From contig NZ_RHHM01000011.1 in the NCBI RefSeq assembly GCF_003846135.1, positions 62,001-126,000 on the forward strand: a DNA stretch of 64,000 nucleotides, given 5' to 3'. This DNA comes from Erwinia psidii (lineage in GTDB: Bacteria > Pseudomonadota > Gammaproteobacteria > Enterobacterales > Enterobacteriaceae). Shown here in pieces: positions 29,953 through 40,951 of the stretch. The first letter of the stretch is position 1; every line of letters starts with the position of its first letter. The notes below the pieces were generated by a model. It had not been told where the DNA came from and did no database searches. It saw only the letters and a list, made by a program, of their open reading frames with translations. The translations under genes and the position numbers were made by a program.

Positions 29953-31593
29953 ATGGATATTAAAAAGATTAATCGCTGTAAAACGCTGCTGATTGCCGGC
30001 TGTATTGCCTTGTCTTTCAACGCGCTGGCTTACGATTTATATAATCCCCAACAGACCTATAATGCAGGTACGTATGTCACACTCAACGGGAATGACTATC
30101 TGGCAAAATGGTGGGTGGGTGCCGGTCAGCGGCCTGATGCGGTTGTGGAAAATCCCTGGGATTCACCGTGGCAAAAAATTACCGATAATCCAGAATCATC
30201 AACGCCGACGGAGCCAGAAGATCAGGATAGCAATGATACCGATACTGTGCCGCCTGCAAGCACTGATTATTCACCTTATCAGGCCGGTTCTACTTATCAG
30301 TCAGGTGATATTGTCAGTAACGGCGGTAAAAACTACATCTGCCTGAGCGGCGTCGCGGCATGGTGTAGCGGCAAGGCTGCCGCTTATGAACCAGGGGTTG
30401 GCTTCGGCTGGGAATCCGCATGGAAAATCTACAGCGGCGAAGATAATGAAGCCGACGCTGAAACGCAGATGACGTTATCCCGTGCCGATTTGGAAAAAGC
30501 AGAAGCAGAACTGACCAGTGGCGAAATGATGCTCGCTGTGAAGGAATCGATCGCCACCCTGGATAATGACTCGGTTGAGAAAATCACCGCTGGCGCAGTA
30601 ACCAACCCGGATAACGTAAAGCGGGTGGAAAGCATTATTGACGCAGCACGCTGGGATTATCTTTTTGCGAGCCGTGATGCGGCCTACACCTATGATAATT
30701 TACTAAAAGCCGTAGGTAAGTTTCCCCGTCTTTGTGGCGATTTCAGCGACGGACGAGATGCCGATCTGATTTGTCGTACCACGCTTGCGACCATGTTTGC
30801 ACATTTCGCGCAGGAAACCGGTGAGCATAATATCCACAGCGATATCCCGGAATGGCGCCAGGGCCTGCACTGGGTAAGAGAAATGGGGTGGGTGGAAGGA
30901 CAACCTAACGGCTATAACGGCGAGTGCAATCCTGACACCTGGCAGGGTAAAGCATGGCCATGTGGCAAAGACAGTAACGGTGACTACCTGAGCTATTTTG
31001 GCCGTGGTGCTAAACAGTTAAGTTATAACTACAATTATGGTCCTTTTTCTGAAGCCATGTTTGGTGATGTTCGCGTCCTGCTCGATCATCCTGAACGTGT
31101 GGCGGATACCTGGCTGAACCTGGCCAGTGCGATTTTCTTCTACATTTATCCACAGCCGCCCAAACCCAGCATGCAGTTTGTGATTGATGGAACCTGGCAG
31201 CCTAATGATTATGATAAGGCAGCCGGCCTGGTTCCGGGCTTTGGTGTCACCACACAGATTATTAACGGTGGGGTGGAATGTGGCGGTAGCCAGGAAATTG
31301 CTCAATCCCTTAACCGTATTAAATATTATGAAGCCTTCGCCAAAGAATTAAATGTTCCGGTGGGTGCGGATGCCGTTCTGGGTTGTAAAAATATGCAACA
31401 GTTCTCCGAGAGAGGCGCCGGTGCCATTCCGGTTTATTGGGAAGAGAGCTGGGATTACAATGCAGCTAATCCTGGTGGTAAGAGCTATGCCTGTAAACTG
31501 GTTGGGTATCAGACAGCCTGGAGTGCTTTCAAAAAAGGCGATTATATCGGCTGTGTAAAAGAGCATTTTCCTGACCTGGTAATTACTGATTAA
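29953..31593 (+). CDS. Secreted GH19 chitinase with two chitin-binding modules, copy 1
   Basis: This 546-aa protein has a signal peptide ending FNALA-Y (residues 1-26). Two CBM5/12-type modules follow: residues 28-75 ([25 protein letters not shown]) and 106-160, with an acidic Ser/Thr/Pro linker between them. The catalytic GH19 domain spans about 190-546. It carries [12 protein letters not shown] (E288 the likely general acid, E291 nearby) and [16 protein letters not shown] at 348-363, the family hallmark. It should cleave chitin outside the cell to oligomers for ChiP and NagE. The ATG follows GAGGAATTAACAGAA. It is paralogous to the gene at 32089, probably by tandem duplication, and is followed by its own terminator. 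Confidence 0.93.
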   Translation: MDIKKINRCKTLLIAGCIALSFNALAYDLYNPQQTYNAGTYVTLNGNDYLAKWWVGAGQRPDAVVENPWDSPWQKITDNPESSTPTEPEDQDSNDTDTVPPASTDYSPYQAGSTYQSGDIVSNGGKNYICLSGVAAWCSGKAAAYEPGVGFGWESAWKIYSGEDNEADAETQMTLSRADLEKAEAELTSGEMMLAVKESIATLDNDSVEKITAGAVTNPDNVKRVESIIDAARWDYLFASRDAAYTYDNLLKAVGKFPRLCGDFSDGRDADLICRTTLATMFAHFAQETGEHNIHSDIPEWRQGLHWVREMGWVEGQPNGYNGECNPDTWQGKAWPCGKDSNGDYLSYFGRGAKQLSYNYNYGPFSEAMFGDVRVLLDHPERVADTWLNLASAIFFYIYPQPPKPSMQFVIDGTWQPNDYDKAAGLVPGFGVTTQIINGGVECGGSQEIAQSLNRIKYYEAFAKELNVPVGADAVLGCKNMQQFSERGAGAIPVYWEESWDYNAANPGGKSYACKLVGYQTAWSAFKKGDYIGCVKEHFPDLVITD

Positions 31594-31616
31594 TCTCTAA
31601 TTATAATTTATTTTTG

Positions 31617-31666
31617 GGCCATGAAATATTGTTGAGTTTGCCCCGTTTAACTCATGGCCTTTTTTT
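31617..31666 (+). terminator. Terminator of chitinase copy 1
   Basis: GGCCATGA, a loop of 27 nt, then TCATGGCC followed by a run of seven T. It starts 23 nt after the stop codon. Confidence 0.75.
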
Positions 31667-31740
31667 ACTGCGTTCAATCGTTAGCCACCTCTTTTAGCTG
31701 TCTGGATGCCTGCCTGCGGTTAACACAAGGCTGTCCTTTG

Positions 31741-31859
31741 CTTATTGCTTATTGCTTATTGCTTATTGCTTATTGCTTATTGCTTATTGCTTATTGCTTA
31801 TTGTTTATTGTTTGTTGTTTATTGTTTATTGTTTATTGTTTATTGTTTATTGTTTATTA
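31741..31859 (+). repeat. Heptanucleotide tandem repeat, 17 units
   Basis: Nine perfect CTTATTG units (31741-31803) are followed by TTTATTG, one TTTGTTG variant, five TTTATTG units and a last TTTATTA, 119 bp in all. The unit length is not a multiple of three, so all frames through it repeat with a 7-residue period; the short ORFs across it are most likely not genes. It lies about 230 bp upstream of chitinase copy 2, after the terminator of copy 1. Such repeats can change unit number by slippage. Confidence 0.95.
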
Positions 31860-32088
31860 CAAAATAAGAGTAAAACATTTATTTTTATGAGAAATATCAT
31901 AAAAAATAAAAACTCAGAAAAATTCAGAATCTTCATTTTTTATCATTATTAATTTGCCAATCTTTCCGCGCAATTAAAAAATAAACCCAGCCCCCACTGA
32001 AAAAGAAAAACACGGTTTCAACGGGATGTAAACAAACATTCCATTGAAAATGTGGGGAGCGCAAACTGTATATGCGGAATATTTTAAA

Positions 32089-33741
32089 ATGAAAAAAGAA
32101 AAAATGATGGTAAAGAAGCTGCTTGTAGCAGGCTGTATTGCACTGTCTTTTAATGCCTTTGCTTACGAGTTATACAATCCACAACAAAGTTATTCTGCGG
32201 GGGCATATGTCACCCTTGATGGCAAAACCTATCTGGCCAAATGGTGGGTAGCTGCGGGCCAGCGCCCGGATGAGGTGGTGGCGAATCCGTGGGATTCACC
32301 GTGGGAACTGGTCAGTAACGACGGTGGCTCTGATGTGAAACCCGATCCTGCACCACAGCCAGACCCGGAGCCTGAACCAGAGCCGGAAGTAACACCTTCT
32401 GATTACCCTCCTTATCAGGAAGGCACGGCTTATAAATCGGGCGATATTGTCAGTAATGCTGGCAAAAATTATCGCTGTAAAGAGGGCGTTGCGGCGTGGT
32501 GCAGCGGCCTTGCACTGGCCTATGAACCGGGTATTGGTCACGGCTGGGAATCTGCCTGGTCAGTCTATCGTGGTGACAGCGATGACGGTGGCAATGAACC
32601 GGCAGAAGCGGCGATGGAGATATCGCAAAGTGAACTGGATAAAACAGAATCTCAGCTGACCAGTAGCGGAATGATGAAGGATGTCATGACCTCTGTCGCC
32701 ACGCTGGATAATGATCGGGTTGAAAAAATCACTGCGGGCGCAAAAGATAATCCGGGGAATGTCAGACGAGTGGAAAATATTCTTGGCGCAGAACGCTGGG
32801 ATCATCTGTTTCCCCATCGCGATCCTGCTTACACTTACGATAATTTCCTGAAAGCCGTTGGCAAATTCCCTCGCCTCTGCGGTGATTTTAGCGATGGTCG
32901 TGATGCGGATCAGATTTGCCGCAAAACCCTTGCGACCATGTTTGCCCACTTCGCACAGGAAACCGGCGAGCATAATGTTCACAGTGATATTCCTGAATGG
33001 CGTCAGGGCCTGCACTGGGTGCGTGAGATGGGCTGGGTAGAGGGACAACCAAATGGCTACAATGGCGAATGTAATCCTGATACCTGGCAGGGCAAAGCCT
33101 GGCCTTGCGGCAAAGACAGCAATGGGCGCTATCTGAGCTACTTTGGTCGGGGGGCTAAACAACTTAGCTACAACTACAATTACGGTCCTTTCTCAGAAGC
33201 GATGTTTGGCGATGTCAGTGTGCTACTCAACAAGCCTGAACTGGTGGCTGACACCTGGCTCAATCTTGCCAGCGCCATCTTCTTCTACATCTATCCACAG
33301 CCTCCAAAACCCAGTATGCAGTTTGTCATCGACGGAACATGGCAACCTAATGTCCATGATAAAGCAGATGGTCTTGTGCCAGGCTTTGGTGTGACAACAC
33401 AGATTATTAATGGAGGCGTGGAGTGTGGTGGCAGCGTTGAAATTGCTCAGTCGCTCAACCGCATTAAATATTATGAAGCCTTTGCAAAAGAGCTGAACGT
33501 ACCGGTTGCTTCTGACGAGGTGCTGGGTTGTAAAAACATGAAACAGTTCTCTGAAAGTGGTTCCGGTGCACTGCCCATCTATTGGGAGCAAGACTGGAGC
33601 TATAACGAGAAAAATCCGGGAGGAAAAAGCTATGCCTGCCAGCTGGTTGGTTATCAAACGGCCTTTACCGCATTCAGGAAGGGTGATTACACACAGTGCG
33701 TAAAAGAACATTTTCCTGACCTGGTGATCACAGACAAGTGA
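32089..33741 (+). CDS. Secreted GH19 chitinase with two chitin-binding modules, copy 2
   Basis: This protein of about 550 aa has the same layout as copy 1: signal peptide ([17 protein letters not shown]), CBM5/12 module (YNPQQSYSAGAYV), a Pro/Glu-rich linker (DPAPQPDPEPEPEPEV), a second module, and a GH19 domain with [12 protein letters not shown] and [16 protein letters not shown]. The catalytic domains of the two paralogues are nearly identical. Divergence concentrates in the linker and the region between the second module and the catalytic domain. The start is uncertain: 32089 (MKKEKMMVKKLL) is chosen, but 32104 and 32107 are possible, and an upstream ATG at 32044 gives an unlikely leader. 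Expression could be affected by the repeat upstream. Confidence 0.92.
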   Translation: MKKEKMMVKKLLVAGCIALSFNAFAYELYNPQQSYSAGAYVTLDGKTYLAKWWVAAGQRPDEVVANPWDSPWELVSNDGGSDVKPDPAPQPDPEPEPEPEVTPSDYPPYQEGTAYKSGDIVSNAGKNYRCKEGVAAWCSGLALAYEPGIGHGWESAWSVYRGDSDDGGNEPAEAAMEISQSELDKTESQLTSSGMMKDVMTSVATLDNDRVEKITAGAKDNPGNVRRVENILGAERWDHLFPHRDPAYTYDNFLKAVGKFPRLCGDFSDGRDADQICRKTLATMFAHFAQETGEHNVHSDIPEWRQGLHWVREMGWVEGQPNGYNGECNPDTWQGKAWPCGKDSNGRYLSYFGRGAKQLSYNYNYGPFSEAMFGDVSVLLNKPELVADTWLNLASAIFFYIYPQPPKPSMQFVIDGTWQPNVHDKADGLVPGFGVTTQIINGGVECGGSVEIAQSLNRIKYYEAFAKELNVPVASDEVLGCKNMKQFSESGSGALPIYWEQDWSYNEKNPGGKSYACQLVGYQTAFTAFRKGDYTQCVKEHFPDLVITDK

Positions 33742-33749
33742 TAAACAGC

Positions 33750-33780
33750 GGCGGAAGAGATTATGCCTCTTCCGCCTTTA
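33750..33780 (+). terminator. Terminator of chitinase copy 2
   Basis: GGCGGAAGAG-ATTATGC-CTCTTCCGCC followed by TTTATT. Ten-base perfect stem starting 8 nt after the stop codon. Confidence 0.85.
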
Positions 33781-34510
33781 TTCTGTTTATCAGACGTTGG
33801 GGTTGATAAACACGATGACAGGTTTTCGCTTCCAACAGGATGTTAATGCACCCTGATTTATTTCGTTTCAGATATTCCCCCGCGCCATAAGTAATAATAA
33901 GGTTTAGCATTAGAAGATGATGGCACGTTGCCAACGGGAATCGGGCAGTCCTCTCCGGCAGGCAAAAAAGACAGGCGGTCAGGAACAACGTTCATCAACG
34001 CTCCTCCTGGTACAGGTGATACAACAGGTAACATGACCACGGGGGAAGAACAGAGATGCTCATAAACGACGAAGATTTCTGGCATTATGCGGTGCAGAGC
34101 AGATTGGTATAAACGATAGTGGCATCCGCACAGAACGGAAAAAACAGGTGCTGTGATTTGCGTGTCCTTTAATATAACCTTGGACATTATTGACACCGAT
34201 CTTGAGGCTGTTATCCTTCGCTGCCGTACTGATTGCACCATCAAAAATGCCGACAAACCATGTCACCAGAGCCCGTGAAAAGTCGGGCTGAAATGGGGTA
34301 ATCAGCTTACTGATTTTGTGCCATAGCACACCTTAGGACACGGCGTTTTACTGCAATTTGTGGCGACGAGTTTGCCCAAAACTGTCTGGCCATAAAATGA
34401 TGCTGGTGGCGCAGGCGGGATCAAAGATAGCGCTGTGAATAACCCTCGAATAATGTCGAACGTTACGTCATAGTCCATTGAAATTCATTCAAAAATAAAA
34501 GGGGAACCTT
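33781..34510. other. Scarred intergenic region before rsfS
   Basis: About 730 bp without a clear gene. On the minus strand two overlapping frames (34060-34329 and 33858-34256) encode FSRALVTWFVGIFDG and, after a frame change, a segment starting MNVVPDRLSFLPAGEDC. The latter is preceded by a strong CAGGAGGAGCG ribosome site at about 34005. I cannot name a family; a decayed or very short gene is possible. E. coli has cobC near here. The rsfS promoter should lie in the last 100 bp. Confidence 0.45.
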
Positions 34511-34828
34511 TTGCAAGGTCAAGCACTCCAAGATTTCGTCATCGATAAAATCGACGATCTGAAAGGCCAGGATATTGTCTCTGTTAACGTTCAGGGCAAA
34601 TCCAGTATCACAGACTGCATGATTATCTGTACCGGTACGTCAACTCGCCATGTGGCCTCAATTGCCGATCACGTTGTACAGCAATCCCGTGCTGCGGGTC
34701 TGAAACCCATGTCAGTTGACAGCAGAGTCTCAACAGATTGGGTGGTGGTCGATCTCGGAGACGTGATTGTTCACGTCATGCAGGAAGAGAGCCGTCGCCT
34801 GTACGAACTCGAAAAACTCTGGAGTTAA
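34511..34828 (+). CDS. rsfS: Ribosomal silencing factor RsfS
   Basis: This 105-aa protein binds ribosomal protein uL14 and blocks subunit joining in poor nutrition. It has the Iojap/DUF143 sequence [18 protein letters not shown] and the C-terminal [20 protein letters not shown]. It starts with TTG at 34511, preceded by AAAGGGGAACCTT; the E. coli gene also starts with TTG. rlmH begins 3 nt after the stop, so the genes are coupled. Confidence 0.95.
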   Translation: MQGQALQDFVIDKIDDLKGQDIVSVNVQGKSSITDCMIICTGTSTRHVASIADHVVQQSRAAGLKPMSVDSRVSTDWVVVDLGDVIVHVMQEESRRLYELEKLWS

Positions 34829-34831
34829 TGC

Positions 34832-35302
34832 GTGAAGTTGCAGTTGGTTGCTGTCGGTACCAAAATGCCAGATTGGGTGCAAACCGGGTTTATGGAGTAC
34901 CTGCGACGTTTTCCCAAAGACATGCCTCTGGAGCTGAGCGAAATTCCTGCCGGAAAACGTGGGAAAAATGCCGATATCAAACGCATTCTTGAAAAAGAAG
35001 GTGAGCTGATGTTGGGGATAGTTGGTAAAGGCAACCGTATCGTTACGCTGGATATTCCAGGCCAGCCGTGGGAAACACCGCAACTGGCTCATCAGCTGGA
35101 ACGCTGGAAACAGGATGGACGTGATGTCAGTTTACTAATTGGTGGACCGGAAGGCCTCTCTCCTGCCTGCAAAGCTGCCGCTGAACAAAGCTGGTCACTC
35201 TCTGCGCTGACCCTGCCCCATCCGCTGGTTCGGGTGCTGGTGGCAGAGAGCCTGTATCGCGCCTGGAGCATCACCGCAAACCATCCCTACCACCGTGAAT
35301 AA
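34832..35302 (+). CDS. rlmH: 23S rRNA pseudouridine-1915 N3-methyltransferase
   Basis: This 156-aa SPOUT methyltransferase has the SAM-binding [10 protein letters not shown] and the C-terminal knot [21 protein letters not shown]. The length is one residue longer than E. coli RlmH. GTG 34832 gives [15 protein letters not shown], matching the family. The stop overlaps the mrdA GTG start by 8 nt. Confidence 0.96.
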   Translation: MKLQLVAVGTKMPDWVQTGFMEYLRRFPKDMPLELSEIPAGKRGKNADIKRILEKEGELMLGIVGKGNRIVTLDIPGQPWETPQLAHQLERWKQDGRDVSLLIGGPEGLSPACKAAAEQSWSLSALTLPHPLVRVLVAESLYRAWSITANHPYHRE

Positions 35303-37238
35303 GCCAGAACAACCGGATACCCTGAAGCAGCGGATGAAATTACAGCGCAACTTTTTTCGTGACTACACAGCTGAGCAGACACTGTTCGTCCGGCGGGCAC
35401 TGGTCGCCTTTTTGGGCATTTTTTTGCTTTCAGCGATCCTGGTGTTCAATCTTTATCACCTGCAAATTATCCGTTATAACGACTACACCACCCGTTCAAA
35501 TGTAAACCGTATCAAGCTGGTGCCGGTGGCGCCCAGCCGCGGTATTATTTATGACCGTAGTGGTATTCCGCTGGCGCTTAATCGCACCATCTACCAGATT
35601 GAGCTGGTGCCTGAAAAAGTGGAAAACCTCGAAAAAACCCTGCTGGCATTACAGCCGATAGTCAACCTGAGCGGTGAGGATCTTGCCGCCTTTAAAAAGG
35701 AGCGCAAACGCTCCCGGCGCTTCTCCTCCATTGCGGTGAAAACCGGTCTGAACGACGAGGAGGTGGCACGGTTTGCCGTTAACCAGTACGCCTTTCCCGG
35801 CGTGGAAGTGAAAGGCTACCAACGTCGTTACTATCCGTACAACTCGGCCCTGACTCACGTACTGGGCTATGTCTCCAAAATTAACGATCGTGATATTGAC
35901 CGTCTGGACAAAGACGGCAAATTACCGGATTACGCCGCCACGCATGATATCGGCAAATTGGGAATTGAGCGTTATTACGAGGATATTCTGCACGGTAAAC
36001 CGGGCTATGAAGAAGTTGAAGTCAATAACCGTGGTCGGGTGATCCGCCTGCTGCATGAGCAGCCCCCACAGGCTGGTCAGGATATCTGGCTTACCATCGA
36101 TTTAAAATTACAGCAGTACATTGAAACATTGCTGGCCGGCAGTCGTGCGGCGGTCGTGGTGACCGATCCACGTAATGGCGATATCCTGGCAATGGTTTCC
36201 ATGCCAAGCTACGATCCAAACCTGTTTATTGACGGCATCAGCAGCAAAGACTACAACACCCTGCTTAACGATCCTAATCGCCCACTGATTAATCGCGCCA
36301 CCCAGGGGGCCTATCCTCCGGCCTCCACGGTTAAACCTTATATCGCCGTATCGGCCCTGTCCGCCAACGTGATCAACAAAAACACCAGCCTGTTCGACCC
36401 TGGATGGTGGCAATTACCCGGTTCGGAAAAACGTTTTCGCGACTGGAAACACTGGGGACACGGGCGGCTCAACGTGACGAAATCGCTGGAAGAGTCCGCC
36501 GATACTTTTTTCTATCAGGTTGCCTATGATATGGGTATCGATCGCCTGTCAGAATGGATGCGTAAATTTGGCTATGGCCGCCTTTCGGGCGTCGATCTGA
36601 TCGAGGAGACGCCGGGCAATATGCCAACCCGCGAATGGAAAATGAAACGCTTTAAAAAGCCCTGGTATCAGGGTGATACTATCCCGGTAGGCATTGGTCA
36701 GGGCTACTGGACTGCCACGCCGTTGCAAATGAATAAAGCAATGATGATCCTGATCAACGACGGTATCATCAAAACACCTCACCTGATGGCTTCCACACGT
36801 GTCAACAGTGTAAAAGTGCCTTTTCAACAGCCAGAGTCGGCACCGGTAGCGGATATCCACTCCGGTTACTGGGAGATAGCCAAAGATGGCATGTATGGCG
36901 TGGCTAACCGGCCAAATGGCACCGCGCGTAAGAGTTTTTCCGACGCGCCATACAAAATTGCCGCCAAATCAGGTACGGCTCAGGTGTTTGGTCTGAAAGC
37001 CAACGAAACCTACAACGCCCACAAAGTCGCTGAATTACTGCGGGACCATAAGCTGATGACGGCCTTTGCCCCTTACGACAATCCCCGCGTGGCGGTCAGC
37101 ATTATCCTTGAAAACGGCGGTGCCGGTCCGGCGGTCGGCACCATCACTCGTCAGATCCTCGACCATATTATGCTTGGGGACAACAATACTAACCTGCCGG
37201 ACGCTGAGCCAGTCCCCTCCGGCTATGAAGGTGAATAA
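35295..37238 (+). CDS. mrdA: Penicillin-binding protein 2
   Basis: This 647-aa peptidoglycan DD-transpeptidase of the elongasome (Rod complex) has an N-terminal membrane anchor (about residues 35-55), a dimerisation domain, and a transpeptidase domain with catalytic Ser in STVKP, SxN equivalent SAD, and KSGT (AAKSGTAQV). It starts with GTG inside rlmH. It is adjacent to mrdB (rodA), 2 nt after the stop, as in all relatives. Length is slightly above E. coli (633 aa). Confidence 0.96.
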   Translation: MNKPEQPDTLKQRMKLQRNFFRDYTAEQTLFVRRALVAFLGIFLLSAILVFNLYHLQIIRYNDYTTRSNVNRIKLVPVAPSRGIIYDRSGIPLALNRTIYQIELVPEKVENLEKTLLALQPIVNLSGEDLAAFKKERKRSRRFSSIAVKTGLNDEEVARFAVNQYAFPGVEVKGYQRRYYPYNSALTHVLGYVSKINDRDIDRLDKDGKLPDYAATHDIGKLGIERYYEDILHGKPGYEEVEVNNRGRVIRLLHEQPPQAGQDIWLTIDLKLQQYIETLLAGSRAAVVVTDPRNGDILAMVSMPSYDPNLFIDGISSKDYNTLLNDPNRPLINRATQGAYPPASTVKPYIAVSALSANVINKNTSLFDPGWWQLPGSEKRFRDWKHWGHGRLNVTKSLEESADTFFYQVAYDMGIDRLSEWMRKFGYGRLSGVDLIEETPGNMPTREWKMKRFKKPWYQGDTIPVGIGQGYWTATPLQMNKAMMILINDGIIKTPHLMASTRVNSVKVPFQQPESAPVADIHSGYWEIAKDGMYGVANRPNGTARKSFSDAPYKIAAKSGTAQVFGLKANETYNAHKVAELLRDHKLMTAFAPYDNPRVAVSIILENGGAGPAVGTITRQILDHIMLGDNNTNLPDAEPVPSGYEGE

Positions 37239-37240
37239 CC

Positions 37241-38353
37241 ATGAATGACCGTCATCAGAAACGCACTATCTGGACCCGAATTCATGTCGATCCGACGTTT
37301 TTTATTCTGATTGCCGCCTTGCTGGTCTACAGCTCGTTGGTGATTTGGAGCGCCAGTGGCCAGGATCCGGGTATGATGGAACGTAAACTGGGACAGATTG
37401 CGATGGGTACCGTGGTGATGCTGGTGATGGCGCAAATTCCACCAAGGGTTTATGAAGGCTGGGCTCCCTTTTTGTATATTTTTTGCGTCATATTGCTGAT
37501 TGCAGTGGACGCTTTTGGACATATCAGTAAAGGCGCACAGCGCTGGCTGGATCTGGGCGTGGTGCGTTTTCAACCTTCAGAGATAGCCAAAATTGCCGTG
37601 CCGCTGATGGTTGCGCGCTTTATCAATCGGGATGTCTGTCCTCCCACCCTGAAAAATACTGCCATTGCGCTGGTGCTGATTTTTATGCCAACGCTGTTGG
37701 TCGCCGCTCAGCCAGACCTGGGAACCGCGATCCTTATCGCCGCGAGCGGACTGTTTGTGCTGTTTCTGTCCGGCATGAGCTGGCGGCTAATCATCGTAGC
37801 GGTGCTGATTGTCGCAGCATTTATTCCGATTCTGTGGTTCTTCCTGATGCACGATTATCAGCGCAACCGTGTGATGATGCTGCTCGACCCCGAAACCGAT
37901 CCGCTGGGTGCCGGTTATCATATTATTCAGTCAAAAATCGCCATCGGTTCTGGCGGTCTGCGCGGTAAAGGCTGGCTGCATGGAACACAGTCGCAGCTTG
38001 AGTTTCTGCCGGAGCGTCACACCGATTTTATCTTTGCCGTGCTGGCAGAAGAGCTGGGATTAGTTGGCGTGCTGCTGCTGCTTGGCCTCTATGTATTGTT
38101 GATTATGCGCGGCCTGATGATGGCGGCACGCGCACAAACCACCTTTGGCCGGGTAATGGCAGGAGGATTAATGCTGATATTTTTTGTCTATGTTTTTGTA
38201 AATATTGGTATGGTAAGCGGGATCCTGCCGGTCGTCGGCGTTCCGCTGCCGCTGGTCAGCTATGGCGGTTCCGCCCTGATTGTGCTGATGGCCGGATTTG
38301 GCATAATTATGTCAATTCACACCCACCGAAAACTGTTATCAAAAAGCGTCTGA
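37241..38353 (+). CDS. mrdB: Peptidoglycan glycosyltransferase RodA
   Basis: This 370-aa SEDS-family polytopic membrane protein polymerises glycan strands with PBP2 in lateral wall synthesis. About ten hydrophobic segments are visible. The SEDS signatures AQPDLGTAI and [12 protein letters not shown] are present. It starts 2 nt after the mrdA stop, and rlpA follows 11 nt downstream. Confidence 0.96.
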   Translation: MNDRHQKRTIWTRIHVDPTFFILIAALLVYSSLVIWSASGQDPGMMERKLGQIAMGTVVMLVMAQIPPRVYEGWAPFLYIFCVILLIAVDAFGHISKGAQRWLDLGVVRFQPSEIAKIAVPLMVARFINRDVCPPTLKNTAIALVLIFMPTLLVAAQPDLGTAILIAASGLFVLFLSGMSWRLIIVAVLIVAAFIPILWFFLMHDYQRNRVMMLLDPETDPLGAGYHIIQSKIAIGSGGLRGKGWLHGTQSQLEFLPERHTDFIFAVLAEELGLVGVLLLLGLYVLLIMRGLMMAARAQTTFGRVMAGGLMLIFFVYVFVNIGMVSGILPVVGVPLPLVSYGGSALIVLMAGFGIIMSIHTHRKLLSKSV

Positions 38354-38364
38354 GAGGCTTAAAC

Positions 38365-39480
38365 ATGCGTAAGGACTGGCTCTGGATTGGCCTGGCTACA
38401 GCTCTGCTGGCAGCCTGTAGCACCACCGAACAACAGGCACCCGCGCCAAAACAGTCGGCCTATAATGGCCCGGTGGTGGAGATTGGTGGTGAAGAACCGC
38501 GTTATGAACCGCTGGCGGCGGGAGCCAATCAGGATTACAGCATCAATGGCAAAAAGTACCGTATCGTAAAAGATCCGTCGAATTTTAGCGAAACCGGACT
38601 GGCGACCTGGTATGGCGATGAAGCCAAAGGCAACCGCACCGCCACCGGCGAACAATTTGACCCCGACGCCCTGACCGCCGCCCATCCGACACTGCCGATA
38701 CCAGGCTATGTCCGTGTGACAAACCTGGCCAATGGTCGCCAACTGGTGGTACGTATTAACGATCGTGGGCCTTATACCGTCGGACGGGTTATCGATTTAT
38801 CGAAAGCAGCGGGCGATCGCCTGAATATTTCCAATAACACCCGGGTGAAGGTGGATTATATCAGTGTTGCACCTGATGGTTCGCTGTCCGGGCCGGGTAC
38901 CATCGGTACACGGGTTGCCAAACAAAGTTACGCCCTGCCAGCACGTCCTGACATAGGCGGCGGCATGGTGGTGATGGGCGCTGGCGCTGCGGCAGGTGAG
39001 CAGAAACAGCCTGCCGTAATACAACAGCAGGAACCGGCATCACGCCCGGTTGATAACCGTAGCCTGACCAGCGACAGCACCCTGGGTGCGCCGGTTAGCA
39101 GCGATGGCTTTCTCGGTGCCCCACAGCCACTGCGTAATGGCGTGCTGGAAAGCAGTGAACCTGCGCCAGTAACCGCTCAAACAGCGGCTACGCCTGTCGC
39201 CTCCGTCCCCGCTCCGGCTGCCTCAGCGGCCCCTGCCTCAGGCGGTACAGGCTGGGCCGTGCAGGTTGGTGCAGTCAGCGATCCCGCCCGCGCCCATGAG
39301 TTATTAAACTCGCTGAGCAAAAAATTCGGAGTGACGGGAAGCGTGGAAAATCACAATAACGTTTACCGCGTACAGCTGGGACATTTCAGCTCCCGTCAGC
39401 AGGCCAGCGCACTGCAACAACGCCTCGCCAGCGAAGCAAACCAGCCCTCATTTATCACGGCCGCCCCCGGAAAAATGTAA
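38365..39480 (+). CDS. rlpA: Rare lipoprotein A, lytic transglycosylase
   Basis: This 371-aa outer-membrane lipoprotein has lipobox LLAACST. A double-psi beta-barrel domain (about residues 75-160, ATWYGDEAKGNRTATGE then VRINDRGPYTVGRVIDLS) cleaves glycan strands lacking stem peptides. An Ala/Pro/Gln-rich linker leads to a C-terminal SPOR domain (about 295-370, GWAVQVGAVSDPARA) that binds denuded septal glycan. Confidence 0.95.
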   Translation: MRKDWLWIGLATALLAACSTTEQQAPAPKQSAYNGPVVEIGGEEPRYEPLAAGANQDYSINGKKYRIVKDPSNFSETGLATWYGDEAKGNRTATGEQFDPDALTAAHPTLPIPGYVRVTNLANGRQLVVRINDRGPYTVGRVIDLSKAAGDRLNISNNTRVKVDYISVAPDGSLSGPGTIGTRVAKQSYALPARPDIGGGMVVMGAGAAAGEQKQPAVIQQQEPASRPVDNRSLTSDSTLGAPVSSDGFLGAPQPLRNGVLESSEPAPVTAQTAATPVASVPAPAASAAPASGGTGWAVQVGAVSDPARAHELLNSLSKKFGVTGSVENHNNVYRVQLGHFSSRQQASALQQRLASEANQPSFITAAPGKM

Positions 39481-39612
39481 TGTTACTCCGGCAGCCGTTG
39501 CCGATTGATGGATTGTTAATCGGTTGCTGATAAAGACGGATGCCGGACAGAACTGCTTTTGCTATAGTGAGTCACTTTTTTTAACCTAACCTCGGATGCT
39601 GTCGTCCTGAAC

Positions 39613-40824
39613 ATGAACACTCTCACCTTTCGCCCACTGCTCAAACGCCTGACGGCAGCTTCACTGATTGCCCTCAGCCTGACCACCTTTGCTCACGCCG
39701 ATGACATTAACATCAAAACGATGATCCCCGGCGTACCTGACATTGATGCTGAAGCCTATGTGCTGATCGACTACAACTCTGGCAAAGTACTGGCAGAGAA
39801 AAACGCCGATGCGCGCCGCGACCCGGCCAGCCTGACCAAAATGATGACCAGCTATGTCATCGGCCAGGCGGTAAAAGCGGGGAAAATTCATCAGGAAGAT
39901 ATGGTGACGGTAGGCAAGGACGCCTGGGCAACCGGTAATCCGGTATTTAAAGGCTCGTCGCTGATGTTTCTGAAGCCGGGAGATCGCGTACCGGTATCAC
40001 AACTGACCCGCGGTATCGTGCTGCAATCCGGTAACGATGCCTGCGTGGCAATGGCCGATTATGTCGCAGGCAGTCAGGATGCTTTCGTTGGCCTGATGAA
40101 CAACTATGTAAAAGCGATCGGCCTGCAAAACACGCATTTCCAGACCGTTCATGGTCTGGATGCGGATGGGCAGTACAGTTCAGCACGCGATATGGCGCTG
40201 ATTGGCCAGGCCCTGATCCGCGATGTGCCAGATGAATACGCTGTCTACAAAGAGAAAGAGTTCAGCTTTAATAACATCCGCCAGCTGAACCGCAATGGTC
40301 TGTTGTGGGACACCAGTTTGCAGGTTGATGGTATCAAAACCGGCCATACTGATGCCGCAGGTTATAATCTTGTCGCCTCCGCAACCGAAGGTCAGATGCG
40401 GTTGATTTCGGCCGTGATGGGCGGCCACACCTACAAAGGTCGTGAAACCGAAAGTAAAAAACTACTGACCTGGGGCTTTCGCTTTTTTGAAACCGTTGCA
40501 CCGCTTAAAGCCGGTAAAGAGTTTGCCTCTGAGCCAGTCTGGTTTGGTAACAGCGATCGTGTACAGCTGGGGGTTGAAAAAGATCTTTATCTGACCATTC
40601 CGCGTGGGAGAATGAAGGATCTGAAAGCCAGTTACACCCTGACCAATACCGAGCTGCATGCGCCACTGGCTAAAAATCAGGTCGTGGGCTCGATCAACTT
40701 CCAACTGGACGGTAAAACCATTGAACAGCATCCGCTGGTGGTGCTCAATGAAGTACAGCAAGGCGGTTTCTTTGGTCGTATCGTTGATTATATCAAACTG
40801 ATGTTCCATCACTGGTTTGGTTAA
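39613..40824 (+). CDS. dacA: D-alanyl-D-alanine carboxypeptidase DacA (PBP5)
   Basis: This 403-aa enzyme trims the terminal D-Ala from peptidoglycan. Signal peptide ends TTFAHA-D. Motifs are SLTK (catalytic Ser), SGN and KTG ([13 protein letters not shown]). The extreme C-terminus ([16 protein letters not shown]) is the amphipathic helix that holds PBP5 on the periplasmic face of the inner membrane. It has the standard place between rlpA and ybeD. Confidence 0.97.
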   Translation: MNTLTFRPLLKRLTAASLIALSLTTFAHADDINIKTMIPGVPDIDAEAYVLIDYNSGKVLAEKNADARRDPASLTKMMTSYVIGQAVKAGKIHQEDMVTVGKDAWATGNPVFKGSSLMFLKPGDRVPVSQLTRGIVLQSGNDACVAMADYVAGSQDAFVGLMNNYVKAIGLQNTHFQTVHGLDADGQYSSARDMALIGQALIRDVPDEYAVYKEKEFSFNNIRQLNRNGLLWDTSLQVDGIKTGHTDAAGYNLVASATEGQMRLISAVMGGHTYKGRETESKKLLTWGFRFFETVAPLKAGKEFASEPVWFGNSDRVQLGVEKDLYLTIPRGRMKDLKASYTLTNTELHAPLAKNQVVGSINFQLDGKTIEQHPLVVLNEVQQGGFFGRIVDYIKLMFHHWFG

Positions 40825-40905
40825 TCCTTGCGTATATCAAACGGCTCAGAGATGTATCGGTCTTGATTTAGCCGCAGATGCGCCCCATATTAAGTTGATA
40901 TCAGG

Positions 40906-40933
40906 CTCCCGCTGCGGCGGGAGTTGTCGTTTT
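40906..40933 (+). terminator. Hairpin between dacA and ybeD
   Basis: CTCCCGC-TGCG-GCGGGAG is followed by TTGTCGTTTT. It probably ends dacA transcription about 80 nt after its stop, although the T-run is interrupted. Confidence 0.55.
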
Positions 40934-40951
40934 AGCGTTACCGGAGATCTC

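Noticed and set aside
31654-31952. Two plus-strand ORFs across the heptanucleotide tract, rich in LLIAYCL repeats
   Set aside because: The 7-base unit keeps all frames open and gives a repeated heptapeptide by chance; there is no ribosome site of note and no family match.
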